Source: Catalinimonas alkaloidigena (GTDB lineage Bacteria > Bacteroidota > Bacteroidia > Cytophagales > Cyclobacteriaceae). From it: a stretch of DNA of 34,809 bases. This document shows, piece by piece, positions 24,891 through 33,830 of this stretch. The position numbers were made by a program, and so were the translations under genes. A model generated the notes under the pieces. That model searched no databases, was not told the DNA's origin, and worked only from the letters and a program-made list of their open reading frames with translations. The stretch spans positions 1 through 34,809 of the forward strand of contig NZ_JAQFIL010000002.1 in the NCBI RefSeq assembly GCF_029504655.1. The letters run 5' to 3'. Position 1 is the stretch's first letter. Every line of letters begins with the position of its first letter.

Positions 24891-25348
24891 TGATCTTCTT
24901 TTAATTTTCTAAACATTATGGGCATGCTTGCCTCATCCATGGCTTCCATATCTACCAGCTTTAATGACTTTACCATGTTAAGGGTAGTGGTTTTGTACTT
25001 CTGGAAGTGAGGTGTTTTTAAGTGTTGCTCGTAAGCTGCTTGGCTGGCATATATTTCAAGAATTCTTACCATTGAGGGACTTTCCTTTGGATACATCGGA
25101 AAGATGGCAATGACGCCCGGCTCCAGTTTGACCGATGCTGCCGCTTCTTCTGTTAGTATAGCCTTGTATTCTTCCAGATAGGCCGGTTCAATTTCAATTT
25201 CTGCAATACGGATCATGGGGCGGCCTTCCGCCAATTTTTGCTGCGCCGAAGCGGGAAAAGCACCAACCATCATTAATACCAGACTCAAAAGAGAAATGAG
25301 TGGATTAAGAGCTTTAGTCTTAAAATCAGGACTTTGAATTATCATCAT
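24887..25348 (-). CDS. Antibiotic-biosynthesis-monooxygenase (ABM) domain protein, exported
   Basis: 153 aa with a signal peptide (cleavage probably after PASAQQ). The ABM fold is seen as IRIAEIEIEPAYLEEYKAIL, EPGVIAIFPMYPKESPSMVR, ILEIYASQAAYEQHLKTPHF and TTLNMVKSLKLVDME. These small dimeric proteins act on quinols or reactive aromatics without a cofactor, or as putative quinol monooxygenases; most are cytoplasmic, so the signal peptide is notable. It overlaps the PQQ dehydrogenase start by four bases (ATGA). Confidence 0.85.
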   Translation of the reverse strand: MMIIQSPDFKTKALNPLISLLSLVLMMVGAFPASAQQKLAEGRPMIRIAEIEIEPAYLEEYKAILTEEAAASVKLEPGVIAIFPMYPKESPSMVRILEIYASQAAYEQHLKTPHFQKYKTTTLNMVKSLKLVDMEAMDEASMPIMFRKLKEDQ

Positions 25349-25416
25349 ATTTTAGATAAATGTATTTGGGCGACATCTCCAGTGGATACTGTCCGCTGGG
25401 TGGCATTCCGCATCTG

Positions 25417-26049
25417 CTATTTGATCACTTCTATTTTTTGTAGCCACTTCGTTACTTCCTTTTCCGCTTCTTCTGCTTTTTTGCCTTGCATCACAAATAA
25501 AATTCCATCTCTCTCTATGCCTCCTTTGATAGAAAACCTTTCCATTATATTAGCATCAGGACACATTTCCTCTACCGTTTCAAAGCTGCTTCCCACGCCA
25601 TACCCGGCATTGGTGTTGAAGGGGATGACGGTTTTCCCACTTAAATCATACTGATGCAAAAAACTTTTCATGGGTGGAGGAAGTCGCATACCCCAAGTCG
25701 GGAATCCCAGGAAGATGGTATCGTATTTGTCCATCTCAATCTTGGTTTTCAAAGGCGGCAAAAAACCATTTTCGTTCTCTTCGGCCACTTGATTTACAAT
25801 GGCATCATAATCTTCAGGATAAGGTATTTCTAATTCAAGTGACACCAACTTTCCCCCTACTTTTTCATGTATCATTTCCGCAATGGCTTTGGTATTGTTG
25901 GTGCGGGATAAATAGACAATCAATACTTTGTCGGGATCAAAAACAGCATCGGTTTTAGTATGGATATCCTCAATTTGGGCGGAGGAACAAGCCGCAATCA
26001 AAAGAAAAAATGCTAGAAGCAGGTGCGCTAAAAATGTGGTTATGTTCAT
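25417..26049 (-). CDS. Flavodoxin-like protein with a lipoprotein signal
   Basis: 210 aa. The N-terminus is a clear lipobox (LLIAAC, Cys21), and a flavodoxin domain follows. KVLIVYLSRTNNTKAIAEMI holds the FMN phosphate loop, TIFLGFPTWGMRLPPPM the first isoalloxazine loop with its tryptophan, and TVIPFNTNAGYGVGSSFETV the second. Flavodoxins normally carry electrons in the cytoplasm; a membrane-anchored, exported form is unusual, although such lipoprotein flavodoxins are seen in Bacteroidota redox clusters. The ATG overlaps the upstream cytochrome stop by one base (TAATG). Confidence 0.88.
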   Translation of the reverse strand: MNITTFLAHLLLAFFLLIAACSSAQIEDIHTKTDAVFDPDKVLIVYLSRTNNTKAIAEMIHEKVGGKLVSLELEIPYPEDYDAIVNQVAEENENGFLPPLKTKIEMDKYDTIFLGFPTWGMRLPPPMKSFLHQYDLSGKTVIPFNTNAGYGVGSSFETVEEMCPDANIMERFSIKGGIERDGILFVMQGKKAEEAEKEVTKWLQKIEVIK

Positions 26050-26505
26050 TATAAAGACGTTATATAGGACACCAGCAGGGCCACCTCTTCCCCCGCAAGC
26101 TGACTTTCGTAGCTCGGCATGACGGGCATATAACCCGCCACAATTTTCGCGTTTGCATTTATGATCGACTCGCGAAGATATGCTTCGTCCGCCGTTACCG
26201 TACGGCCATCCTGCAGAGTTACCTCGCTTCCGTAAAGGTCATACAGGGGCGGACCGGTAGAAGCCGAGGCATTCGGATCAACGCTATGGCATGTATCGCA
26301 CTCCATCCGGCGAAAGAGCGCCGTACCGGTGAGCGATGTAGCGGCCGCCGTCTCGGCAAGAGGCACCCCGGTCGTGTCCGCTGGCATCGCCTCCGCCGTA
26401 GTGTTATCCGCCGGTGCTGCTTTTCCGGTGTATACCACGCGCCAGATGCGGCCCTTTTTATAATCGGAGATATAGAGCGCGCCGTCCGGTCCTGTGGACA
26501 GGGCC
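26049..26505 (-). CDS. Cytochrome c domain, the out-of-frame C-terminal part of the sugar dehydrogenase
   Basis: Read in the frame after the shift, the sequence is LYISDYKKGRIWRVVYTGKA, then an alanine- and threonine-rich linker. A class I cytochrome c domain follows: LFRRMECDTCHSVD (haem), GPPLYDLYGSEV, then VAGYMPVMPSYESQLAGEEV (methionine ligand). If the shift is real, this part could start separately at GTG 26436-26438 but would lack a signal peptide, so haem attachment in the periplasm would fail. If the shift is a sequencing error, the full protein is about 588 aa: a lipoprotein sugar dehydrogenase with its own cytochrome. Its stop overlaps the flavodoxin ATG by one base. Confidence 0.75.
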
Positions 26506-27816
26506 CATCGGGCGGTATTCTGCCGCGCCCCGGTCAGGGATAGGAGCTACCCCGGCAAAACCATCAGCAAAGGTCTCGTAGTCGCCGGAAGGCTGCCCGT
26601 TTTCGAAGGGCACGAAGACGACCTTATAGCCGCCCTGGGGAAGTGGAGCACGGTTCCAGGAACCGATGAAGGCGATGAAAGCGCCGCCCTGGTAGCGTTC
26701 AGGGAACTGCTTGCCCGTGTAAAAGAGCAGGTCGTTGGGCGCCCAGTGGCCGGGAAAACCAATGACAGGTTCTTCAAACTCACCGGCATACTTGCTTTCA
26801 GCAATGAGTATTTCTCCGTTGCCACCATATTCCGGGGAAAGCATAAGCGTATTCTTTACATGATCGTAGTATCCGTAGGGCCAACTAAACCGGTCGTCTT
26901 CATTTACCTTATACATGACTTCGGAGGGGAGTTCGGCACTCTCCTCGACAGTGTAGTAGTCCGGCCAGAGCGTGTGCAGCTGATCGCGCCCGTGCTGCAT
27001 GACGTAGAGCGCATCGTTATCAATATTCCACTCGAGGCCGACGACGTTGCGCAGGCCCGTGGCATAGCGCGCCTCCGCGCTGAAGGTCTGCCCAGTTTGG
27101 TTGGCATCGAAGCGCCATATGCCGCCGTGTTCCTCCAACAGCGGGCAGGGTTCTATTCCCGGAGACCCCGGAGTGCGTTCCTGCTCCTGACAAGCGTTGG
27201 ATGGCGCACCCACCGCCACGTAGAGGTTGCCACTGTTGTCGAAGGCAAAGGATTTGGATGCGTGGGAACCCTGCTCCGGAAAACCCTTGACAACGATCTC
27301 CGGCCCACCTTCGGGGACAAGTGCGCCGCCTTCGGGCATTGGCCAGCGATAGACGGCCGTGGTGTTGGAGGCCCAGATATAGCCGTTGTGGATAGCCATA
27401 CCCGTCTCCCACAGAATACCATCACCCGTCCCGGTCATATCACTGAAGTACTGGATGACGTCTGCCCGGAAGTCGCCCGTGGTGTCGCGCAAGGCCACAA
27501 TGCCACCCTCCTCGCTGCGTGTCTTCATATAGATGTCTCCGTTGGGTGCCACGGCGATGTGACGCGCGCTATGATCGTCGCGCAGGCCCAGGCTATCAAT
27601 CACCAGCGTCGCACAAAATCCTTCCGGCAAGGTAATGCCACCGTTGTCGGGAGCACACACAATCTCAGTACTTACCTCCTCCTGGGTCTGCTCGGCACAT
27701 CCCGCCATGAGCAGCGTCGCGAAAAGGTACAGCATAGACAGGCAGGGCTTGCGCAGGGCATACGAATGGGATAGGTACCAGTCGTGTTTTTTAAGGATGA
27801 TGTTTTGAATGTCCAT
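26458..27816 (-). CDS. Glucose/sorbosone-dehydrogenase-like beta-propeller lipoprotein, frameshifted near its end
   Basis: 452 aa as read. The N-terminus has a lipobox (LLMAGC). The propeller shows HIAVAPNGDIYMK, GSHASKSFAFDNSGNLYVAVG, GGIWRFDANQTGQTF, YATGLRNVVGLEWN, LYVMQHGRDQL, GFPGHWAPNDLLFYTG and AFIGSWNRAP, the pattern of PQQ-dependent sugar dehydrogenases. After GAAEYRPMG the frame departs into a nonsense tail ending at 26458. One base fewer in the GGGCCC run at 26501-26506 restores the expected end (GLSTGPDGALYISDYKKGRI). The first 27 residues are probably not native: ATG at 27735 (MLYLFATLLMAGC) is a better start, and base composition changes near 27770. GC is far above that of the neighbours. 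Confidence 0.78.
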   Translation of the reverse strand: MDIQNIILKKHDWYLSHSYALRKPCLSMLYLFATLLMAGCAEQTQEEVSTEIVCAPDNGGITLPEGFCATLVIDSLGLRDDHSARHIAVAPNGDIYMKTRSEEGGIVALRDTTGDFRADVIQYFSDMTGTGDGILWETGMAIHNGYIWASNTTAVYRWPMPEGGALVPEGGPEIVVKGFPEQGSHASKSFAFDNSGNLYVAVGAPSNACQEQERTPGSPGIEPCPLLEEHGGIWRFDANQTGQTFSAEARYATGLRNVVGLEWNIDNDALYVMQHGRDQLHTLWPDYYTVEESAELPSEVMYKVNEDDRFSWPYGYYDHVKNTLMLSPEYGGNGEILIAESKYAGEFEEPVIGFPGHWAPNDLLFYTGKQFPERYQGGAFIAFIGSWNRAPLPQGGYKVVFVPFENGQPSGDYETFADGFAGVAPIPDRGAAEYRPMGPVHRTGRRALYLRL

Positions 27817-27846
27817 ACTATGGATGTTTTAAATTTGACTAATTTG

Positions 27847-28896
27847 TTAGTCGAGTGGTATAAAGGCGAGACCGTTGTTTTGATTCATCGGGATCACCAG
27901 TTGGTTGGTCCCGGCATCGTAGCACATGGAGGCGGCATTCGGAATGTTACTGGCGATCAACTCGGCGGGCTCACCGGGACGTATACGGGAAACTCCTCCC
28001 TGCCTTACACTGCATATATATTTTGTGCCATCGGGCATGATCACCAGACCATCGCTTCCTGCCTGAGCAGCGTTTTCAGTTTTCAACAATTCCCCGCTTT
28101 CTGAAAATGTCAGTACCCCGGTGTTTCCAAAATTAGCCACGACGATATTTCCATCCGGATCAAAGGCAATACCGTTGGGTGCGTTGAGCGGCTTGCCCTG
28201 CACAAAAATAGTTGTCTCACCATCAGGTGTTACCTTCCATACCATCCAGGTATCGGGATTGGGATTTTCACCGGAAAAATCACCCGTCTGGGTGGCGTAA
28301 ATGGTGCCATCTTCCTTCACTTCGATGTCGTTGATCCAGGGAGAATCCTCTATTCGGATTTCCTTTACAGGCTCACCCGTCTTCATGTCAAACTGACGAA
28401 TGACGGCAACACTGGGATCATCATCACTGGTACCGCCATCACGATCAGCCACGTAGAGCAGGCCATTCATGATATCACTACCGAACGGCTCATTTAATAC
28501 AAGGGGAGGGTGCAGGGTTTTTCGTTCATCGGAATTCTGAAGCCCGATCCATCGTAGGGTGTGCACCGATCCGTCATGGTTGATGAGGGAAACCCAGGCA
28601 TCATTGGTTTGGACGTTCTGTGGCGCACCCCGGTTGGGTACCACAATGACACCCCGCTCCGGGTCATACGAACAACTTTCTGCTCCGTAGATGCCCCCAT
28701 AGACTTTTACGTTCGATGAGATCGGCTCGAAGGTGCCATCAGCAGAGGGCATACCGATCGGATTTCCTACAGAATAAGACTTCGTCTCCTGCGTCTGCTG
28801 TGCAAATACCGAATCGGCTATGAGACTAACCACCATCACAATGGCAAAAATAAACTGGCGTATCATATTTGCCTTTTTAGGATTTCTTTTTTTCAT
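27847..28896 (-). CDS. SMP-30/gluconolactonase-like beta-propeller, exported
   Basis: 349 aa with a signal peptide (cleavage probably after DSVFAQ); ATG at residue 11 (MIRQF) is an alternative start. Propeller blades include YDPERGVIVVPNRGAPQ, GLLYVADRDGG, WINDIEVKEDGTIYATQTGD, LNAPNGIAFDPDGNIVVANF, SDGLVIMPDGTKYICSV and ASMCYDAGTNQLVIPM. The APNGIAFDPDGNIVVANF blade is typical of SMP-30 lactonases, where the asparagine is a metal ligand. A lactonase acting on the aldonolactone product of the sugar/alcohol dehydrogenases would fit the operon, but this is inference. It lies 30 bp upstream of the sorbosone-dehydrogenase-like gene and 19 bp downstream of the NTF2-like gene. Confidence 0.75.
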   Translation of the reverse strand: MKKRNPKKANMIRQFIFAIVMVVSLIADSVFAQQTQETKSYSVGNPIGMPSADGTFEPISSNVKVYGGIYGAESCSYDPERGVIVVPNRGAPQNVQTNDAWVSLINHDGSVHTLRWIGLQNSDERKTLHPPLVLNEPFGSDIMNGLLYVADRDGGTSDDDPSVAVIRQFDMKTGEPVKEIRIEDSPWINDIEVKEDGTIYATQTGDFSGENPNPDTWMVWKVTPDGETTIFVQGKPLNAPNGIAFDPDGNIVVANFGNTGVLTFSESGELLKTENAAQAGSDGLVIMPDGTKYICSVRQGGVSRIRPGEPAELIASNIPNAASMCYDAGTNQLVIPMNQNNGLAFIPLD

Positions 28897-28915
28897 AATT
28901 TATTGTTTAATTCTA

Positions 28916-29368
28916 CTACTTTTCAATTTCATGCGTGTCACGTACACTGCTGAATGTCAAGTCCAACAGCTTCCAATCTTCATTTTGCTTTTTGTAGATT
29001 TCGGTCACAGTAAACTCATTTGACACCTCATTGCCCCTTACCACAGCCTGTAGTGTAATACGGTTCCAAAGGATGGCAGTGTCGTCAAAAAGTTCTACAG
29101 CAACATCATGTACTTCCGCATTCTTATACCAAATGCTTCCGGTTTCAATGATCTCCAGCTCTCTAACTTTTTTCCAGGTTCCACTCATATGAACAAATTT
29201 TGACTTGTCGTGGAAGAGTGTGGCAAGCTCATCTACATTTTTGTCTGCCATCCACTCCCACTTTTGTTTTGAGAGCTCCTTAAGTTCCTGTTCGGTGGTA
29301 GCATTTTGTGCCAAGGACATTTGCGCACTCATGATGATGAATAATAGTCCGATCATTGATCTTTTCAT
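28916..29368 (-). CDS. NTF2-like (SnoaL/DUF4440) protein, exported
   Basis: 150 aa with a signal peptide (cleavage probably after MSLAQ). The cone-shaped NTF2 fold is suggested by LSKQKWEWMADKNVDELATL, FHDKSKFVHMSG, AEVHDVAVELFDDTAILWNR and NEFTVTEIYKKQNEDWKLL. The family includes isomerases, dehydratases and binding proteins; the pocket cannot be assigned by eye. Gaps are 53 bp to the upstream aldo/keto reductase and 19 bp to the SMP-30-like gene. Confidence 0.78.
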   Translation of the reverse strand: MKRSMIGLLFIIMSAQMSLAQNATTEQELKELSKQKWEWMADKNVDELATLFHDKSKFVHMSGTWKKVRELEIIETGSIWYKNAEVHDVAVELFDDTAILWNRITLQAVVRGNEVSNEFTVTEIYKKQNEDWKLLDLTFSSVRDTHEIEK

Positions 29369-29421
29369 TTTGATAATTGGTTATGTTGTGTTTATTTCTA
29401 TTGATTTATTTTATTTGATAC

Positions 29422-30567
29422 TTATTGGTCGGTCAGTGCTGACTCTGCCGATCGTACTCCTACCACTTCAATCCTGGAGAAGTCGTTCCTAAACTCTTCC
29501 AACTCATCCGCAGTGAACTTGATGTCAATGGCTCCCAGATCTTCCTCCAGGTGATGCAGCTTGGTAGTACCTGGTATAGGGACGATAAATGGCTTTTGTG
29601 CCAGCAGCCAGGCAAGTGAGATTTGGGCAGGTGTAGCTTCCTTTCGGACAGCCCAGGCTCGGGTTAAGTCCAAGAGTTTCATGTTCTCCTGCAGAGCTTC
29701 CGGGGTAAAATAAGGAACTTCGGAGTGCCGTGAATCCTCTGAAAACCTACTGTATTCATTGAACTTGTCAGCGAGAAACCCACGACAAACAGGGCCCCAG
29801 GGAACAAAACCTATGCCCAACGCTTCACAAGTGTCCAGGATTTGATTCTCAGGAACTCGTTCAACCAGTGAATACTGGCTCTGGAGTGCCGTAATGGGTT
29901 GTACAGCATGGGCTTTTCGCAAAGTCTTAGGAGAAAGCTCAGAGACCCCAAAATGGCGGGCTTTGCCCTCTTTGATCAACTCACTCACCGTCCCTGCCAC
30001 GTCCTCAATGGGTACCTCAGGATCAATCCGGTGTAGATAGAGCAAATCAATATAATCCGTTTGAAGTCGTTTGAGCATACCATCTACGGCTTGTCGAATA
30101 TGTTCCGGTTTACTGTTTCGTCCAGTAGGCTGAGTATTCTCAAACTGGAATCCGAACTTAGTGGAAACAACCACCTGGTCACGAACGGGCTTAAGCGCTT
30201 CCCCAACAACCTCTTCATTGGTAAAAGGTCCATAATACTCAGCTGTATCAAAGAGAGTGACACCCCGATCTACCGCCCCACGGACTACCTTTACCATCTC
30301 TTTTTTAGGTCTGGGCGGGTTGTAATGGCCACTGGTCATGCTCATGCATCCTAAGCCGATAGGTGAGACTTCCAAAGAGCCGAGCATACGTTTCTCAGCA
30401 GAAGGGCTATTCACCGTCTTATTATTATTTGATTTTGCACTTGTCCATGCTGAAGACCCAGTAGTTAAACCGGCTCCGATCAGGGCTGAGCGGCTCAGGA
30501 AAGTACGTCGATTAACCCATTGAGTATCCTGGGCATGCAAACCTGAAGTATTTTTGTCCTTATTCAT
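29422..30567 (-). CDS. Aldo/keto reductase with Tat signal
   Basis: 381 aa. The N-terminus has a twin-arginine signal (NRRTFLSRS, Arg20-Arg21, then a hydrophobic stretch), so the folded, cofactor-loaded enzyme is expected outside the cytoplasm. The catalytic tetrad is complete: Asp107, Tyr112, Lys137 and His179 (LFDTAEYYG, VSTKFGF, LYLHRIDP). The NAD(P)-binding end is also present ([17 protein letters not shown]). It strongly resembles the neighbouring reductase, which has no signal, so the pair probably arose by duplication with gain of a Tat signal. Exported members need either tightly held cofactor or another electron source. The gene follows that reductase by 12 bp. Confidence 0.9.
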   Translation of the reverse strand: MNKDKNTSGLHAQDTQWVNRRTFLSRSALIGAGLTTGSSAWTSAKSNNNKTVNSPSAEKRMLGSLEVSPIGLGCMSMTSGHYNPPRPKKEMVKVVRGAVDRGVTLFDTAEYYGPFTNEEVVGEALKPVRDQVVVSTKFGFQFENTQPTGRNSKPEHIRQAVDGMLKRLQTDYIDLLYLHRIDPEVPIEDVAGTVSELIKEGKARHFGVSELSPKTLRKAHAVQPITALQSQYSLVERVPENQILDTCEALGIGFVPWGPVCRGFLADKFNEYSRFSEDSRHSEVPYFTPEALQENMKLLDLTRAWAVRKEATPAQISLAWLLAQKPFIVPIPGTTKLHHLEEDLGAIDIKFTADELEEFRNDFSRIEVVGVRSAESALTDQ

Positions 30568-30579
30568 TTCAAAATTAAA

Positions 30580-31655
<1,076 letters not shown>

Positions 31656-31710
31656 CTCATCCACGAAGAAGTGAATGAGATAGCGCTTTTCTGCTATCAT
31701 CAATATCTTC

Positions 31711-32628
31711 TTACTTCAATTGCGCTTTGAGAAAACTGATGACTTTATTTCTAATCTCATCGGTATCGAACATTTCTCCGAAATGCGGGGCATCTTTTAC
31801 AATGATAAGTTCATTCTCTACACCTTGCGTTGTCAACCATGCACTCAACAATTGGGAATGCCTGGGAGAGACCAGATCATCTTTTTCGCCATGAATGATC
31901 AAAAATGGCGGGTCATTTTTGTCAACATAAGTCACCGGACTGGCCGCTTTGGCAAGATCGGGACGTGCCAGCGGGGCGGCTCCTATCAACTGACCTTCGG
32001 GGGATTTGGCGTTATCAGCACCGGGAAACAATATCAATTCCGCCGGACCATAAAAATCCACTACGGCTTTGAAACTGAATGATTTACTTGTTCCAGTCAT
32101 ATAAAAAGAGTTGACATTGTCATTGTTAGATAAACCCTGTAAGGAAGCCAGATGTCCGCCAGCGGAAAAACCCATCAGGGCAAATCGGTTGGTGTCGAAG
32201 CCATATTTGTCAGCATGATCATACAAAAAGGATACGGCACGATTGCTGTCCTGGATCTGGGCAGGAAAAACGGCCTGGGTGCTAAACCGATAGTCAATAG
32301 AAGCCAGGGCAAAACCGCTGCTGACGATTTCCGCCACGGTCTTTTTCATATAACCGATATCGGCATACTTGTCATTGCTCAACCACCCACCACCATGTAC
32401 AAAAATCACCAGGGGAAGTTTCCCTGTCGCGTTTGCAGGTAAATAAATATCCAATAAGTGTTTTTGCAGGCTATCGTCGTTATAAGGGATGTTACCGTGC
32501 AAAACAGTACCCTGAGGAAAAATATCCATCACCGGGTTGGTTTGAGAAAAACCACAAGTGACAGCGATAAAAAAGGGCAGGAAAAATAGAATAGTAATTT
32601 TTTTCATAGGGAATCTCATATACTTCAT
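31711..32628 (-). CDS. Exported alpha/beta-hydrolase (esterase, BD-FAE/NlhH-like)
   Basis: 305 aa as read; ATG at 32607 (MKKITILFFLPFF) gives a cleaner signal peptide, ending near CGFSQ. HGGGW at 78-82 forms the oxyanion hole, GFSAGG holds nucleophile Ser155, and the aspartate is in HGEKDDLVSP and the histidine in APHFGE. The fold belongs to the HSL/feruloyl-esterase-like carboxylesterases, which cleave short acyl esters of sugars or phenolics. It could release the substrate of the downstream oxidation genes. It is separated from the ten-gene operon by 129 bp holding element copy 1, and has its own copy 2 upstream. Confidence 0.88.
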   Translation of the reverse strand: MKYMRFPMKKITILFFLPFFIAVTCGFSQTNPVMDIFPQGTVLHGNIPYNDDSLQKHLLDIYLPANATGKLPLVIFVHGGGWLSNDKYADIGYMKKTVAEIVSSGFALASIDYRFSTQAVFPAQIQDSNRAVSFLYDHADKYGFDTNRFALMGFSAGGHLASLQGLSNNDNVNSFYMTGTSKSFSFKAVVDFYGPAELILFPGADNAKSPEGQLIGAAPLARPDLAKAASPVTYVDKNDPPFLIIHGEKDDLVSPRHSQLLSAWLTTQGVENELIIVKDAPHFGEMFDTDEIRNKVISFLKAQLK

Positions 32629-32650
32629 GTAAAGCTCTTAGCATTTTTTA

Positions 32651-32706
32651 AGCTAAATGGTATACAAATTACTGATATATCTACCATTATTACTGATTTG
32701 GAGATG
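32651..32706. promoter_or_regulatory. 56-bp regulatory element, copy 2 (hydrolase/araC divergent region)
   Basis: Second copy of the element at 31600-31655, 44 bp before the likely hydrolase start and 58 bp before the AraC start on the other strand. Similarity continues weakly for about 20 bases more (TCATC, then GAAGTGAATGA against GAAATGAATAA). From this place the regulator could control both the hydrolase and its own gene. Confidence 0.7.
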
Positions 32707-32764
32707 TTCATCTGTTAAGAAATGAATAAATCCTTAATTTAGGATGAGTTAAAACATCAATAAT

Positions 32765-33664
32765 ATGGAACTGCGACGTTTTGAGACCATAAACGACTAC
32801 AACGTATTCAATAACAATGAAACGCTCCACCCACTGGTGAGTGTGGTGGATATTTCAAAGGCAAGTCCGAGACAAGCCTCCAATATGTATTTTGGTTTTT
32901 ATACCATCTTTTTAAAACAAGTGAACTGCGGCGATCTGCGCTATGGCCGACATACCTATGATTACCAGGAAGGTACATTGGTATTCATTGCTCCCGGACA
33001 GCTCATTACTGTTGAAAACAAGGGAGAGACCTATCAACCAAAAGGTACAGCCCTGATCTTTCATCCGGATCTAATCCATGGCACTTCCCTTGGTCGGCAT
33101 ATGCAAGACTACACCTTCTTTGGCTACCAATCCAACGAAGCACTTCATGTATCCGAACGTGAAAGAAAAATTGTGCTGGATTGTTTTTCCAAGATTGAAT
33201 ATGAGTTAGACCATGCCATAGATAAGCACAGCAAAAAACTTATTGTAGATAACATTGAGTTGTTTTTGAACTATTGCGTCCGTTTTTATGAACGGCAATT
33301 TATTACGCGTGACAATGTTCATACGGGCATTTTGGAAGGGTTTGAGAATTTGCTGAACGACTATTTTCAAACAGACAAAGCACAGAGGCTTGGCTTGCCT
33401 TCCGTAGCCTGGTGTGCCAGCGAATTGAACTTATCACCCAACTACTTTGGTGATCTGGTGAAAAAAGAAACCGGCCAATCAGCCCAGGATTACATTCAAG
33501 CTAAGGTGATTGAGGTAGCCAAAGAAAAAATATTTGGCCCCAACAAAACAGTCAATGAGATTGCTTACGAATTAGGCTTTAAATATCCGCAGCACTTTAG
33601 CCGTTTCTTTAAAGACCGGGTAGGACAGTCTCCCAACAAATACCGTATGCTCCATGATAATTGA
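32765..33664 (+). CDS. AraC-family transcription regulator
   Basis: 299 aa. The N-terminal part has a cupin-like sensing domain (YDYQEGTLVFIAPGQLITVE, then ALIFHPDLIHG). The C-terminal domain has two helix-turn-helix motifs: SVAWCASELNLSPNYFGDLV with KKETGQSAQDYIQ, and VNEIAYELGFKYPQHFSRFF with FKDRVGQSPNKYR, the AraC signature. It is divergent from the hydrolase and is the only regulator of the metabolic region, so it is the likely controller of the leftward genes and perhaps of xdhC-iorA-iorB. The inducer is unknown. Confidence 0.92.
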   Translation: MELRRFETINDYNVFNNNETLHPLVSVVDISKASPRQASNMYFGFYTIFLKQVNCGDLRYGRHTYDYQEGTLVFIAPGQLITVENKGETYQPKGTALIFHPDLIHGTSLGRHMQDYTFFGYQSNEALHVSERERKIVLDCFSKIEYELDHAIDKHSKKLIVDNIELFLNYCVRFYERQFITRDNVHTGILEGFENLLNDYFQTDKAQRLGLPSVAWCASELNLSPNYFGDLVKKETGQSAQDYIQAKVIEVAKEKIFGPNKTVNEIAYELGFKYPQHFSRFFKDRVGQSPNKYRMLHDN

Positions 33665-33830
33665 TTGCCCATTCATATTTACAGTTCTGTGAGTGGATAG
33701 AGCTCTAACATATTGCATGTATCGACGCTTGCTTACCTGACTGGCAAGCGCTGTATCCTGGAGTAGTAGATAATTAATTTCAGTTCCTTATTCAGGGATG
33801 GACGTTTGAAGATTACCTAAGAAAGTTTAT
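33665..33830. promoter_or_regulatory. Spacer between araC and xdhC with a hairpin
   Basis: CGCTTGC at 33726-33732 pairs with GCAAGCG at 33744-33750 around an 11-base loop. There is no T-run, so a standard terminator is not shown; it may be a weak one for araC or an operator for xdhC. The 56-bp element is not present here. Confidence 0.35.

Noticed and set aside
26494..27774. Rightward open frame (426 codons) opposite the sugar-dehydrogenase gene
   Set aside because: High GC removes stop codons on the opposite strand. The leftward frame has clear propeller motifs and the rightward one has none.
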